Below, in pieces: positions 44,853-57,400 of a DNA stretch of 64,000 bases (positions are counted from its first letter, which is position 1; every line of letters starts with the position of its first letter). Below the pieces are notes generated by a model. The model ran no database searches, was not told where the DNA came from, and saw nothing but the letters and a program-made list of their open reading frames with translations. The stretch is from Chytridium lagenaria (taxonomy: Eukaryota; Chytridiomycota; Chytridiomycetes; Chytridiales; Chytridiaceae). The stretch lies in NCBI GenBank assembly GCA_025449115.1, contig JAHLKC010000164.1, forward strand, positions 1 to 64,000, read 5' to 3'. The position numbers and the translations under genes were made by a program.

Positions 44853-45743
44853 TCAGCATTCGCGTGAAATAATTCTGCTCCACTCGTTGAAGCCCATAAC
44901 AAACAATGAGACCGCGAGAGCGTAGCTGTGAAGGAAAGGTGAAGGGTTAAAACGCCATACACTCGTACTACAAAACACTTACTTCACCACCGCAAGAATT
45001 GAAGACAACATGGCATGCATAAACGCTCCAACAGAAAAAACATCCAACAAACCCCAGATAGCGGACACTCCTAAATACGTCCAGCTAAGGGCAACAGTCT
45101 GACCCGTGATCGCGTTCGACATGCAAGTTGCGCATCGACCTGCAACTGAACCCGCCAAGGCCGACAACGGTGTGCTGAGTGTCGTATCCTTATCCAACAA
45201 GTTGCATTTGTAAGCAACGGGGATCGAGAGGAAGATGGCAGCTGCGAGAAAAATCTGCTCAAATATCATAATCTGCAACTAAATTACAGCTACTCACCAT
45301 AAACGTTTTGGCGGTCGTCAACGAAGCGCGTTCAAGACTTTCCGACTTTTCGTAAAGGTTAGTCAAGTTGCAGCACCCGCTATCAATAATCATGTCCCCG
45401 GGCTCAGGAAAGACACGTGGACAGGAAAGTAAATTAAAAGGGAGCCTCACCCAACTCCCCCTCTGATGCCTCATTCCCTCATGAGCCAAAATCGGTTGCG
45501 CTTCAATCTCAATGCCATGATAGAAGTGACGTAAAGACGCTAAGCTATCCGCCACCACAAAGAAAATCTGAAGCTGTTCGAAGTATCAGCCACACGCGAC
45601 GAATAAAGGAAATAACCTACCGCGACTGTGAAGACAAGATGAAGCAATACAGCCGTCCAAAGTGAACGCAAAAGGTCGTAGTGATCATCATAAGGAACAC
45701 TCTTCAGAGCGGTGACTGCAGCGGCGGCGAGTTCAGAAACCAT
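44853..45743 (-). CDS. Multispanning membrane protein of unknown function
   Basis: Start MVSELAAAAV at 45743. TM1 is split by an intron (TAVLLHLVFTVA joined to IFFVVADSLASL). A lumenal loop of about 90 residues follows (FYHGIEIEAQPILAHEGMR, CPRVFPEPGDMIIDSGCCNLTNL) with paired cysteines and one N-glycosylation site. TM2 is IFLAAAIFLSIPVAY, TM3 SWTYLGVSAIWGLLDVF, then AFMHAMLSSILAVV. The apparent stop after AVVK is a donor: GTAAGT at 44982 splices over 57 nt to a last exon (44853-44925) encoding YALAVSLFVMGFNEWSRIIS. Four to five TM helices with a Cys-containing loop recall tetraspanin-like layouts, but I do not recognise the family. Confidence 0.6.
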
Positions 45744-46103
45744 TTTCAACGATGAAAGGCGAAGATTAAAGATGTAGGGAAAGTAGAGTCGTTTTTGTAA
45801 ATAACCTCTGGCCCCTCCTGACCTAAAAAGTTTACAGTACTACTTTGCCTCCCTAATCTTAAGGGGGCGCACTAATGTCTCCCAAGAAGTCCGTCGTCGG
45901 GCGGGGGCCAGGTTGTCGAGAGGTAGACTGAATACATGAAAGTAAAACTATTCTTAGCGTGCGAATTTCTTTTTTTATTAGGAGCTAATTGCAGTGGAAA
46001 TATAGACATACATGCAACTAATAACTACAGTTTACAAAGAGATACCAAAACAAACAAAGGAAAACTCGCAACAAGGTTGCTCGCCTCCCGAGCCAATATA
46101 AAT
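45744..46103. other. Intergenic spacer
   Basis: Between two minus-strand genes. No gene recognised; the ORF on + at 45936-46190 has no family-like content. Confidence 0.4.
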
Positions 46104-47189
46104 TCACGGAAGCGCGTTTATAACCTCCTCTACCGACTTTCTGAACTTGGTCGAGATGATCCATCCCGCTTTTGTCCCCCCAGCATATGACAGATATCTG
46201 TTAAACCTCGCCCCAAGCGTCTTCAGCTTATCCTTAATGGAAATAGTATCCCCAAAGATCGCGATCGACTTATCGCTATAATCCACGATGAAAACTTTCT
46301 GGTTCAGCGGAGGCACAACATCAGGAATAATCACTTCTTGATGAACCTAAAATCCAAAGAGTCAGTAATATGGTATTTTAACTAATCAATAACCTTGATC
46401 GGCGCAGCAGGTTCTGTAGGAGTCAGGGGCAGTGGGCGAACAAAAATATTATCCAGACCAACTGCGTTTTCCAGCTCCTGTCGCTTTTCTTTTGGGAATG
46501 TCCATCCAGTTTTTCTCGTTCCGTAATATTCAATGTACAGGCTAAGGGAAGCCTTGATCTTCTCGAACACATCCTTGTAGGCTTTGGTATTTCCCACCGC
46601 TGCCAAATTACCATCCTTCAACTCGATGATTTCGATTCCGTTGGTAGGAGGTGTTGGGGGCGGTGGTGGTGGTGGGGTTGGAATTGGGACTGGCTTTTGG
46701 TAATGTGGCTGCTATATCAAGGTGTCAGCAAGCCTAGTTCAACCACCAACTCTTCAACAAAGAAAAAGTCCGAGCCATAGTCAGGATAAGTCTCACCGCT
46801 TCTTCTCCACTCGAAGGTACCTCTAGAACCTCTTCCTCCTTCTTCTCGTCTTGCTTCGCCTTCTTACTCGCTCCTTCCTCCTCATGCACCGGAATGTTGC
46901 TCTCTTTCAGCCATCCCACCAATTCAGCCTTCCTCGCTTTTTGCATCACCCACCCTGCCTTTCTTTCGCCGTTGTGCGTCAATGTCTTGTTGAAGCGAGC
47001 GTTCAGCTCCTTGAGTTTGTCCTTGATTTGGATGGTGTCCCCAAAGATGCCGAGCGCTTTCTCCGAATAGTCAACGATGATGACGGTGTGATCGCCATCA
47101 TCATCGCCAGAAGCAGCCTTTCGTTTTCCGGATGTGATCGGCGTTGTTGTAGACGTGGTTCCTGCATATCTGCTGAGCTTTCTGGACAT
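46104..47189 (-). CDS. Protein with three copies of a small FGDT...KLK..(G)ARFN...GW domain
   Basis: Start at 47189 (MSRKLSRYAG). Domain 1: VIIVDYSEKALGIFGDTIQIKDKLKELNARFN, then GERKAGWVM. A Lys/Glu linker and an intron join to QPHYQKPVPIPTPPPP. Domain 2: EIIELKDGNLAAVGNTKAYKDV, then YYGTRKTGWTFPKEKRQEL. Domain 3: VFIVDYSDKSIAIFGDTISIKDKLKTLGARFN, then GGTKAGWIISTKFRKS, ending at 46104. The three share a pattern of [FV]G[DN]T-x-x-[IY]KD-x-[LF], then [AG]RFN or equivalent, then K-x-GW. I recall similar short units in large DNA virus and protist proteins, but I cannot confirm a family or function. Domain 2 is the most divergent. An NLS-like GKRKAASGDDD precedes domain 1, so a nuclear role is possible. 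Head to head with the RhoGEF. Confidence 0.7.
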
Positions 47190-47421
47190 AATTTGATAGG
47201 AAAAATGTCAAAAAAGAAAACCAAGTAAAAACATAAACCATAAATTAATGCGACGCGTCCGAAAAGACTATCCGTCGGCCATAGCATCATGTGATTGGAA
47301 AGCGCACCTACAATTGTGTCCAATCACATAAAACATTATACTACAGAAGGAGGTTGGTACGTGCTGCTTGGACCAGGAGGCGATATCAAGTGCACAAAGC
47401 CTCTCACACGAGTTTCAAAAA
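47190..47421. promoter_or_regulatory. Divergent promoter region (triple-domain protein / RhoGEF)
   Basis: A 232-bp head-to-head spacer with no recognised elements. Confidence 0.35.
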
Positions 47422-50400
47422 ATGGACCCGTCATATGCCTCGTCTGTGAGTCCTGCAGACATACTCGCCCGTCTTCATCCAACCCCTAGCGCTACCTCCA
47501 TTAGCACAACCGCGACGTTCAAAACAGCTATATGTGCGATGCACTATTTGAAAGCCCTCTACGATTTCGCTGCAAAGGAGCAGGAAGAACTCCCAATGGA
47601 GGAGGAGGACATCATTGCCGTCCCTTCCATGGCATCAAAAGGTGGCTGGCTATTGGAGAGAACAATGGCGCGTGGGGGTGGTTTCCTGAAAGTTACGTGA
47701 GAATTCTCACGGATGATGAAGCATCTGCGGAAGGATTAATATCATCTACTGTGACGACCTCTGGGACGTTTGACCCTACTACAGACGTAACGTCGAGTGA
47801 TTTTATTTCGCCTCCACTTGAACCCTCAACGTCAAATTCCTCCGCTATACGGTCACAAGCTCCACCTCTTCAACCCTCAGGGTGGTTTTCAAAGTATAAG
47901 CCTCGTTCGAAGGAAGAAGCTGCCGATACGCAGCCTGAACCGAGGTCAAGGACAGGTAGTGACCGACCTAAAACGAAAGCGAAAGCAAAATTCTCGGCTG
48001 AAGCTTTGAGATCAGGGAAGGGTGTTTCGATTGTAGGCACGCCAGCTGAGATGAAGAAGACTTGGGCGGAGTTTATGGGAGGCGCGGAGGTTTTGGATAG
48101 ATTGCAGATTTCAAAGCAGGAGAGAAAAAGGCAGGAGGTTGTTTTCGAGATCTTGTCGACCGAAAAGGACTATGTGGACGACTTGAACATTATAATTGAT
48201 GTGAGTAAACCTTTCCTGCAGCGAATGCCTTTTTGTTTTTGTTTTCATTCTTATTGTCTTCCTGCTTTAAGCATTAGCTAAATCAGGTGCGCAGGTTTAC
48301 ATAAAGCCATTAAAAAAGACAAAACTTATTCGACCAAAAGATATGTCCGTCGTCTTTTCCAACATTGAAGCAATAGCTCCCGTCAACAGGGTTGGTTATT
48401 CGTTAAGCTACCTCTAACACTCTTTCAGGAACTTTTGAAAAGCTTCGAGACTCGCCAATCAGAGAGCCCCAATAACGTAGTCGAGCAAGTGGGCGATATC
48501 TTTATCGGAGTGGTAAGATTTTTTTTTAGTATTATTTAGCTTAAATATCTTAGAGCGACTATTTGAAAATGTATACGATGTACTGCAGCAACCACCCCTA
48601 CGCATTGATGAAGTTGCAAGCGGTTAGAAACTCAAAAGGAGTGGCAAAGTTCTTAGATCAGTGTGCTGCGAGCCAAGAGTGTCGAAACATGGCACTTTCC
48701 CATTACCTGTAAGCTTTCGCAATCATTGGAATTAATGTCAATTATTTAAAGATTAAAGCCTGTTCAGAGGATCTGCAAATATCCTTTGCTGTTAAGAGAA
48801 ATGATTAGAAACACGGACGCGGACCATCCCGACTTTGCAAACTTACAAAAGGCATTAAGCAAAATTGAGACAGTCGTTACCATCGTCAATGAGGGTGCCC
48901 GTCAAGCCGAAGTTGTGCACAAAATGATTGAACTTCAAAATAAATTCAACCAGGTTAGATATTGTGTACAGAGCAACACTATTGACACTTTTAAAGCGGG
49001 TCAACATCGTAGCACCATCTCGCACTCTAAAAAAGTCTGGTACTCTCAACACCATCACCCCTCAGAACGAGCGAAAACGCAGGGACATTTTCTTGTTCAA
49101 CGATATGCTCCTTATGGCGAAACCCTCTGGTGCCGGCGACAACGAAAAGCTCAAACTGGTAGCCATGGTTCCCTTCGACATGATCCTCGTCAATTCTCTC
49201 CCGGAAGACATGGGAAACCTAATAGAAATCGTTCACATCAACGCGTCAAAGTTTACGCTTGAAGCGGACTCAAAAGAGGCAAAGGAGGCTTGGATTGGGG
49301 CGTTCCAGGAAGCGACTAATTCTTGGATGGCGTTAAAGAAGCGAGGAGCAGGAGTTGAGGTACAAGAACGTGTGTTGAGGACAGCGATTATGTCGGACTT
49401 TACGGATAAGGGGTTGACGAAAGTAGTCCCGCCATTGCCGAAGAAAAAACCTGCGGAGACCTCCAGTGAACTACTTACAGAAGAAAGTGAAGGCGGACAT
49501 AGCAAGGAGGAAGAGTGCGTCGAGAGTGAAGTATCATCTGACTGCCATGAGCAAGCGACGAAGCCTGTGCCTCCTCAACGCCAGAGTGAGCCTTTGCAGC
49601 GGGCGCTATCGCAGATCAAGGTCGAAGTAAAGGCCCCGGAAAGACCCCATATTAGTACTCGTGCTGAGCCTAAGCCTAGGAGAAACTCAAATACAGCAAC
49701 AGACATTATCGACTCTGCTGTGATTTTAACATCGCCTTCCCAAAAGTCATCTCAATCTATAGTCCATATTTCTCTTGACTTATCCCAGCCCAAAGTGGAT
49801 ATACCGCCAGTCGATACCGCATCTACGTCTCGAATGAGCTTTAGATTGGCTACAAATTACTTTATCGTACAAGACCTCAATTCACACCGACCTGCTGCTC
49901 CTGCATCCTCTCATCTTCGTTCCGTAACCGTTGAAGCACCAGCGGCTATCTACTCCTCCGCGGCATCTCTTAATTCCTCAATTTCACCCTCAACATCATT
50001 TTCCAACCGCCTCAATCTTCAAGTATCACCCGCCAGCACACCTTCAATATCTCCTTCGCCGTCTTTCAACAAATATCTAGCAACCGCATCGCGTCCTGTC
50101 AAAGCAGAAGCGAGTAGGAAGCAGAACGGTCTTCCAGTAGAACGTATTGGTCCATCGGTCATTCCGACAAGAAATCTGGCGGTCCCGACTTCGGCAAGGC
50201 CATTGAGGACGAAATCAATATCAGAGAAACCGGAAGAAATCAAAGTTATGACGATAGTTTCTAATACCTTGCGAAACTCTGCTATTAAGATGGAGTCGGT
50301 GAAGGCTGATAATGCACCTAAAGCACCAGAGTGAGTCCTACCTCTCCAATATTACGTTTAGACCTCGTTTTGTTATGTTTCGAAACTTTCTGATGTTGTT

Positions 50401-50977
50401 TCTAGGCTTTCAACCAAGAAACCCAACATTAACCGACCCGTCAAGTCCGCGACCATTATGGACGTAACTCGCAAAACCGAAAAGAACGGAAAAGATTTTG
50501 TAAGAACTTATAATCTTAAAAAACTTATTGTCTCAGGTGTACACTCTCCGCGTCCAATATGTTGGCCAAGCCGAATCAAACGTCATGTACATTGTGCAGC
50601 ACACGTATGAGGATTTCTTTGAGTTCCATCTTCAACTTATTGGACATTTTCCGGAGGAAGCTGGTGTTGCAAAAAAGGAGGGTGGATTTAAGGGACCGTC
50701 TGCACAGGTTGCGAAAGTAGAGGAGGACGGGAAGATCAAGAGGATTGTGCCGGAGTTGCCGGGACAGATGATGGTGGTGAGCGAAGCAGTTGCGAAGACG
50801 AGGATAGAAATGCTACAGAATTATATACAGGTTTGAGTCTGCTTTGCCTTCTCTTTTTCCTAGCTAATATTTGATCTTTAGGCTATAATCTCGCTACCAG
50901 CAAAGATTTCTAGGTCACCTCTCACAATGCAGTTCTTTAGGACAGATGGAAAACACGCTCAAAGTTTGCACGTGTAA
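47422..50977 (+). CDS. SH3-DH-PH-PX Rho guanine nucleotide exchange factor
   Basis: A Dbl-family activator of Rho/Cdc42/Rac GTPases. From the ATG at 47422: an SH3 domain at about residues 43-102 (KALYDFAAKEQEELPMEEEDII; GENNGAWGWFPESYV). A disordered linker leads to the DH domain starting RQEVVFEILSTEKDYVDDLNII, with PHPYALMK-like HPYALMKLQ and LLKPVQRICKYPLLLREMI (conserved helix). The PH domain follows (RDIFLFNDMLLMAKP, KLVAMVPFDMILVNSLPED, FTLEADSKEAKEAWIGAF). After a Ser/Pro-rich region of about 330 residues comes a C-terminal PX domain (VYTLRVQYVG, YEDFFEFHLQLIGHFPEEAG, RIVPELPGQ, ETRIEMLQNYIQ-like KTRIEMLQNYIQ, LPAKISRSPLTMQFF), ending at 50977. A base is missing at the A4 run 47637-47640 within the SH3. 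Likely acts in polarity or oxidase signalling; partner unknown. Confidence 0.85.
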
Positions 50978-51242
50978 AAAGCTTAAATAGTTTAGATTAT
51001 TTATAAGTGTGGATTTTATATCAATAAATGTATCGTATTTTATAGTGCTGTAGAAGAGGTATATTCCAAATGGAAATTCAGAATTATTCATGCATATGTT
51101 CTATAGTCCTTTAAATATTACTGCTTCTGCTCTCCAACAAAGAAGCCAAAACAAAACCGTGGCAACTACAGTTACAGGACAAATTTTATTGAAGGAAGAA
51201 AGAAAGGATCGCAAACATATCGATAAAACAATATTCTCTTCC

Positions 51243-54006
51243 TCAATCTTCAATATTCGCGTGAAAAGACACTTTTGTCTCATCACACAAAAATACATAG
51301 CACGCAGGTCCCTTCAACTCTTCATCAATAATGCAAGTGATAGGCTGCGCTTCCAACAAAAACATATCCGTCGCATGCGAATCAGTCGATCCACCTGATT
51401 GCTTCTCTTTCGCCCATTCAGCAACCGCCACCTTCCTCCAAGTCTCCGTGGGTAGCGGTCTCACACCCACAATGGCTTTGAGGTACCCCAGCGGATCAGG
51501 GGATTGTTTGGTTATCGAACCTGCAATAGATGGGGTCTCGTTGTTTCAAGAGCCTTCAACCCATCTTGAACCGTACTGGAAGGTGTGGATGGTCTTGACA
51601 GTTCTTCTTTCACAGCTTTGGTTGAGCTTACGTTTGGCATGTATGCCTGAATCGTCTTAACATACATGGAAGCCGACAATGCCGACGGGTTTGGGAAAAA
51701 GTCTAAACGGATTTTTCTGACCACTTGATTTGCTTTAAGGTTTAACACCGCACCTTGGAACGGTGGAATGTACGTGAGCGTGAGTTTAGAGATGGGAGTT
51801 TCCAAAAATCGGTGATTTTGTCGAAACGCTTAAAGTTGTTCCCAAAGGTGGATTTGTAACGGGGAGGAAGGTCTCCGTTGACGAGACTTACGGGGGATCT
51901 GTCCTTTGAGTACACTATGATGTTGGAGAATTTTCCTATTGCACCCATTAGTCGTCAAAATGATTTGTTATTGAAAGATAAGCACTCTTACCTCCAAGGA
52001 CCATATGCTTCAAGTCGAAATCATTCCTCAACGTAATGGTCCCCTCTCCTGAAAAGATATCATCAAGTGTCGCTGTCGGATCATTAAAGTTCACATCATA
52101 CGTAATTCGCTTTAAAGCACCCGCGTTTTTCAACTCCACTCTCACATTGTCAATCATCCCCATAAAGTTATCCCCATCGGTATGCCAATGCCGCAAACAC
52201 CAACACGTGTCCGAAACATCTCGTCCACCATGCACTAACGAAAGCAATACGCGGGTGTGCTCGTCAGGAGAAGTCTCGATAATCCATGACGTGGTTGCAT
52301 GAGCGACGGTAGCAGCACGTCCTTGCTCACCGGAAGAGAGTGCGTTCAAGGGTTGGGCTGTCAACCCGTTTTGGAGAATTAAGGGACACGAGTTTACGAT
52401 GCTGGATTTGCAGGCTCTGCAAAAGATCGATTTCGATTTCTTGGATCTCCAAAAGACGTTTCCATTGATGACTCTTTGTTGTGAAAAGTCAGTAACTCAA
52501 TTCCTTAAGACAACACCAACCAAAAGATGATCCATTTTCGCGTTCACGTGACGGACTTGATGTTCTGCACGGAGAATAATCTTGGAAACGTAAGCGTTTG
52601 AGCCCTGTCAAGCTGACTTTGGCGGTTCTGCGACATCATAATGAAAAGGAGCCTTTTCGGTTTAAAAGATCATAAATTAGCACAGCAAACAATGTATTTT
52701 TAATAAAGTACTTAAGAACCTGGAGAGCCGCCACGGAACTTAGGAACAAGTTTAAAAGAATGAAAGGGAAAGGATCCCATGCCACGGAAGCAACCTTGTC
52801 GAGGAGGCTGACAAAACAGATATTATTAGCAAATGAGCCAGACAAGGCAAAGTGACTCACGTATTTAACCCCATCCACATGGCTAAAAACCCAGTAAGCA
52901 TCCAATAAATTTCCAACTTCCTCCAAACCCTGCCACAGCATCGGCAGCCTTCTCTCCAAGCGTTCCATTAACAGCAAACTGCTTCTGCCAAACCGGTTCC
53001 TGCTGCTCAAACTCCCCAATACTAATCATAGCTTCATCCAACAGTCTCGCCAACTGCGTTTGATCCTCTCTAACAACATCTCTATCCTCGCTTGGAAAAC
53101 TGCATGCAGGTCTTTGATGCATATGCGTGCGTTACCGTGCATGACGCGGAAGGGATGGAGGCGACGGATTTCACGGATGAAACGGGGTTTGAGTTTTTTG
53201 ATTTGGATGGTTTGAGTGTCGATAGGCCGTGGGAGGACGCGTTCGCAAAGGAGACAAAGGTCAGGTGAAAAGGACTGTTCCTTCTTCTCAACATTTCCGT
53301 TGTGCTTCCTCCAGGCGTTGAGAAGTCAACCACCGTTCGGACATTTGGTTGCGCGGGCGATTTACCCTTCTCAGCCATCCGTTTTCTTTACGTTGCTTAT
53401 GTTTAAGATGAGATACTCGGTTCTTCTCAGGTCTAACCAAAAAAATAATAATACGGTAAGCTCTTACGATCACGAAAACATTCAACCTACTTTTTCAGAT
53501 TCCCTCAAAGTCCATCGTCGAGAATCTTGGCAACAACCTCACCTCGTCCTCTTCCGTCGCGTCTCCCTCAATCTTATGATCTGTCACAGCCGTCACAGAA
53601 GACGCTTCCCTAGTATGCGTCCCCGTATCCTCTTCAACACCATACCCTCCATCTCCTCCGTACCCTTCCTCATCCCGTCCCTCATCCTCTGCCATCCCTG
53701 CACTAGGATCCGACACCATCTCCCTCAACGCTTGCAACTGTATCGAATTCATAGTCAACTCATGATCATAAGCAGGATCATTCGTTATCCCTAAAAAGAG
53801 GTTGCGAGCAGGTAGAGGAGCAGTTGAGGAGCAATAGGTACGGAAGAAACAGATTCTTCTTCAGGCGGTTCAAAAAGACGCGGAAGCGACATGCCGGTGA
53901 GCGTGATTGAGGGTCCAGGAGCTATACTCTCAGACGTGTCGTCTGTAGTTGATACCAAGAACTCCCCCCTCTCCATCCTGGAATCTTTAGATGGATCCTG
54001 AGCCAT
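51243..54006 (-). CDS. DUF1003 membrane protein with extra C-terminal domain (copy A)
   Basis: Function unknown. The N-terminal cytosolic region (start 54006) is acidic and Ser-rich. Then follows a complete bacterial-type DUF1003 module: a CLLC motif, LKPRFIREIRRLHP, ICIKDLHAVFQARIEMLL, QTQLARLLDEAM, GEKAADAVAGFGGSWKFIGCLLGF (TM1), FPFILLNLFLSSVAALQ (TM2), and the post-TM coiled segment. Beyond it lies a soluble region of about 330 residues not known from bacterial members: LRHWHTDGDNFMGMIDNV, DVNFNDPTATLDDIFSGEGTITLRNDFDLKHM, and a C-terminal ACYVFLCDETKVSFHANIED. The tandem gene at 54422 is its paralogue in the same order. Exon joins near 53800 and the N-terminal frame are approximate. Confidence 0.72.
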
Positions 54007-54421
54007 CAGCTGCCAGTGTCTTGTTCCTGTATTCAACTCAGATATTGAAACACGATGAAAAACGCCTTTGTTGTCTGAGCTATTAGTGATTGGGAAGGCG
54101 GGTTACAGACACAACGGTTTTCGCCGGATTGGCCAACGGGCGTGTTTTCTGGACGCTAAGCTGAACACCCATATTTTTATTTATGACAAAAAACTTGACA
54201 CCGAATACGGCGATGAATGGGGCGGGGTGGCCAACGCCAATATAAGATTAAAGTAGAATAACGAGAGTAAAACGCGTAGATGTGATATGATGTGATAATA
54301 TGAACTTCATTCAAACGTTCATGGTGTGTACGGACTGTGGGGAAAAAATAACCATACATTTCAAGAATACCATAAAAATAGAAACCACACAGCAGGGTAT
54401 AAACGTTCAAGTCGTTAAACC
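54007..54421. other. Spacer between DUF1003 paralogues
   Basis: Promoter side of copy A and 3' side of copy B. A 62-codon + strand ORF (54068-54256) has no recognisable content. Nothing else seen. Confidence 0.4.
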
Positions 54422-57400
54422 TCAAATTCCAATATCTTCCTCCACATCCCCACTCCCACCCCCACTCTCCAAAACCCCAAACAACGTTACCCTCGCTTCA
54501 TCGCAGAAAAACGCAAAAGACGCCGGTCCCACCAAATCCACCTCCACCCAAACCCTCACCGGTCTCGGTGTCCTCTCTTCATCGCCCCACTCCGCGGCCG
54601 CAAGCGTTCTCCACGGCGCCTCAGGCTTCGGTCTCGGATCCGTCCTCGTCCTAGCAATCGGCAATAACAGATGACGTCTCTCAGAATCTTCAGGGTGAAC
54701 GTCATCGTCATTCTGGTCGACCTTTTCGGGATCAAAGGGGCGATAATAGAGAGTGGCGAACTCGGTGGCGTCTAACGATGATATGGGGTTTGAAGCTCGG
54801 GAGTGAGGTGGCAGATGAGGGATCGGTTGAACTGTGGAGGAGGCTGCGGAGGTGGCGGTGCCGGTTGGGATATGGCCTGTGTGGGCCGTTGGGGCTACGA
54901 CACCGTCGTCGTCGAGGGGGATAAAGTCGACACGGATATGACGCATACGTTGGTTCGGAGCGAGGATGAGGACGGCCAATTTGAGGGGGTGGAGCGTATG
55001 TGATAGAGAGCTTTGTGATAGGGGTTTTCCAGAAGTCGGTAATCTTGTCAATGCGTTGGAGGTAAAAGGAGGGTTTGTAACGAGGTGGAAGTTCGCCGTT
55101 GCTATAGGAAGCTGGGGCTCGGTCTTCATGTAAACTTCAACGCGAAGGATGCGTCCTTTTCAAAAAAAAAATATAAGTCAGTCATCAACGCCATACCAAC
55201 CACATAAGTGAATGAAATAAAAAGCAACTTACCCAAAAGCCTCATATGCGGCAAATCAAAATCATTTCTCAACGACACCATCCCCTCCCCTGCCAAGACA
55301 TCATCCAAAGTAGCCGACGGATCATTAAAAGTCATATCATACCCCAACCTCCTCACACTCCCATCCGCCCCTCAACTCACAATGCACATTCCCCAGAAGT
55401 CCCAAATAATTATCCCCATCTGTATGCCAATGCGCGAATATAATATCATCATCCTCCACTCCTCCGTCATCGGCAAGACCGAGGTGATGACGCATAAGAA
55501 CCCAGGTATGGGCGTCGGGCGTTACTTCAATGGACCAGGGACGTGTGTCAACGGGGTTGGTGAGAGCCGTAGGGAGGGTGAGGGAGGCACGGAGGTGGGG
55601 TTCAGGGTTGGGGAGAGGGCGGGGGTGAGGAAGGGGGTTAAATGGGGGTTGGCGGAGGGAATGGAGGATGCGAGGGTGGTGACACGGCGTGATAGACGAC
55701 GTTGCTCGGATTGGAGGGACTGTATCAAATCGACTTGGATTTCTTGAAATTCGAGGAGACGTCGCCATTGGTGACTCTAGTTCAAAAGTTAAACATATGT
55801 GATGATAATTTCTATTTAAAAGTTACCAAAAGATGGTCCACTTTAGCGTTAACGTGACGGACTTGGTGTTCTGCCCTTAAAACGGTCCGCGACACATAGT
55901 CATTGACGGACCGATCAAGCTGAGCTTGACGGTTTTGAGACATCATGATAACGGGGGCCTTTACATTAAAAATGAAAAGGTAATTAATCGCAAGCAGCAA
56001 CGTGAAAAATTGCAATAGTGAATGGAACAAAGGCAGAACGTAAACTATCTTACCTGAAGGGCAGCCACTGAACTGAGGAAAAGGTTGAGAAGAATAAATG
56101 GAAATTCATCCCACGGTGACGATCCAACCTTTGATAAGATTCTATAAAAAGTCACATTAAATTTTAAAGCCAGATAAAACAGAACCTAAACTTTTAAGAC
56201 CACCAAACGCTCCGATAAAAAAAAGTAAAACAACCAAACAAAACAACCAGAGAACGACACTCACAAGTTCAACCCCATCCACAACCCCAAAAACCCCAAC
56301 AAACACCCGATAAACTTCCAACTCCCCCCAAATCTCGCCACAATATCCGCCGCTTTCTCTCCGAAGGTCCATCCAGCAGCAAACTGTCTCTGCCACATCG
56401 GTTCTTGCTGCTCAAACTGTCCCAGATTCCTCATCGCCTCATCCAACAACCTCGACAGTTGCGTCTGATCTTCCTCCAACAAATGATTGATCCGCGATCC
56501 AAGAAGATTCCGCACCTCGTCTCGACATATCCTCGACGAAGGGTGGATGCTGCGTTGAGTTGGGTGGAGCCGTCGAATTTCACGGACAAGTCGCGGTTTG
56601 AGTTTCCGAACGGGGATCCAGGGTTCGGGGTCGTCCGCGGTTGGGACTGCGAGAGGGCGTGAGCAGAAGGCGCAACGGTCGAGAACGGGTTTCGCGGCAT
56701 CGTCGAGAAGATTTTGTTTTTGTTGAGAAGGAGGGTTGCGTTTTGTTGACGGGTGGTTGGGCGGGCTTGGGATAGTGGGACCGTCGGAGATAGAGTCTAG
56801 TGTAGGACTTGAAAGAGGGATGGGGAGCGGGGGAGAGGAGCGACGATTTCGGAGGGTGTTCTGGAGGAGGGAGGAACGGGAGGGGGTGTCGGGTCTGGGA
56901 ACGGACCCGCCGTTAGCGGTCCATCTATATCAAATATCAAAATAATGGTCTTTTTAGATTGCTATTTTTTTGAAAAAAGAAAATAACATAACAAACTAAA
57001 ACTTAAAATAAAATAATAGCGCAAACTAAAAACGCAACATAACCACAAAACCGATGAACTGAAAACACGCCAGGAAAAAAAAATATGCAAATATAAGGGT
57101 AACCAGCATGCGTTGAAGTATAATACACAGAAGGAAACAACCTCATAAATACAGAGAACAAAAACTTAAAACAAAAACATGAAGTTCGGACTCACAGAAA
57201 CAAAAAACCCAACATCCACCTCCGCGAATTCATAAAAAAACTAATAACAAAAAACTTACCCTCCATCCGTCTCCTCCTCGTCATTCTCTATGCCCCCAAC
57301 CTCCAAGTCCCTAATTCCAAACACCGTACTCCCGCTCACCCCCTCATCCCCCCCTAAAACCGTAACGGGCATCTCATCCACCCTCCCTAAATTTGACCCA

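Noticed and set aside
44556..44925. Possible small + strand gene in two exons
   Set aside because: The apparent second exon is antisense to the last exon of the minus-strand membrane protein, the splice phases do not match, and the first reading starts with TTG.
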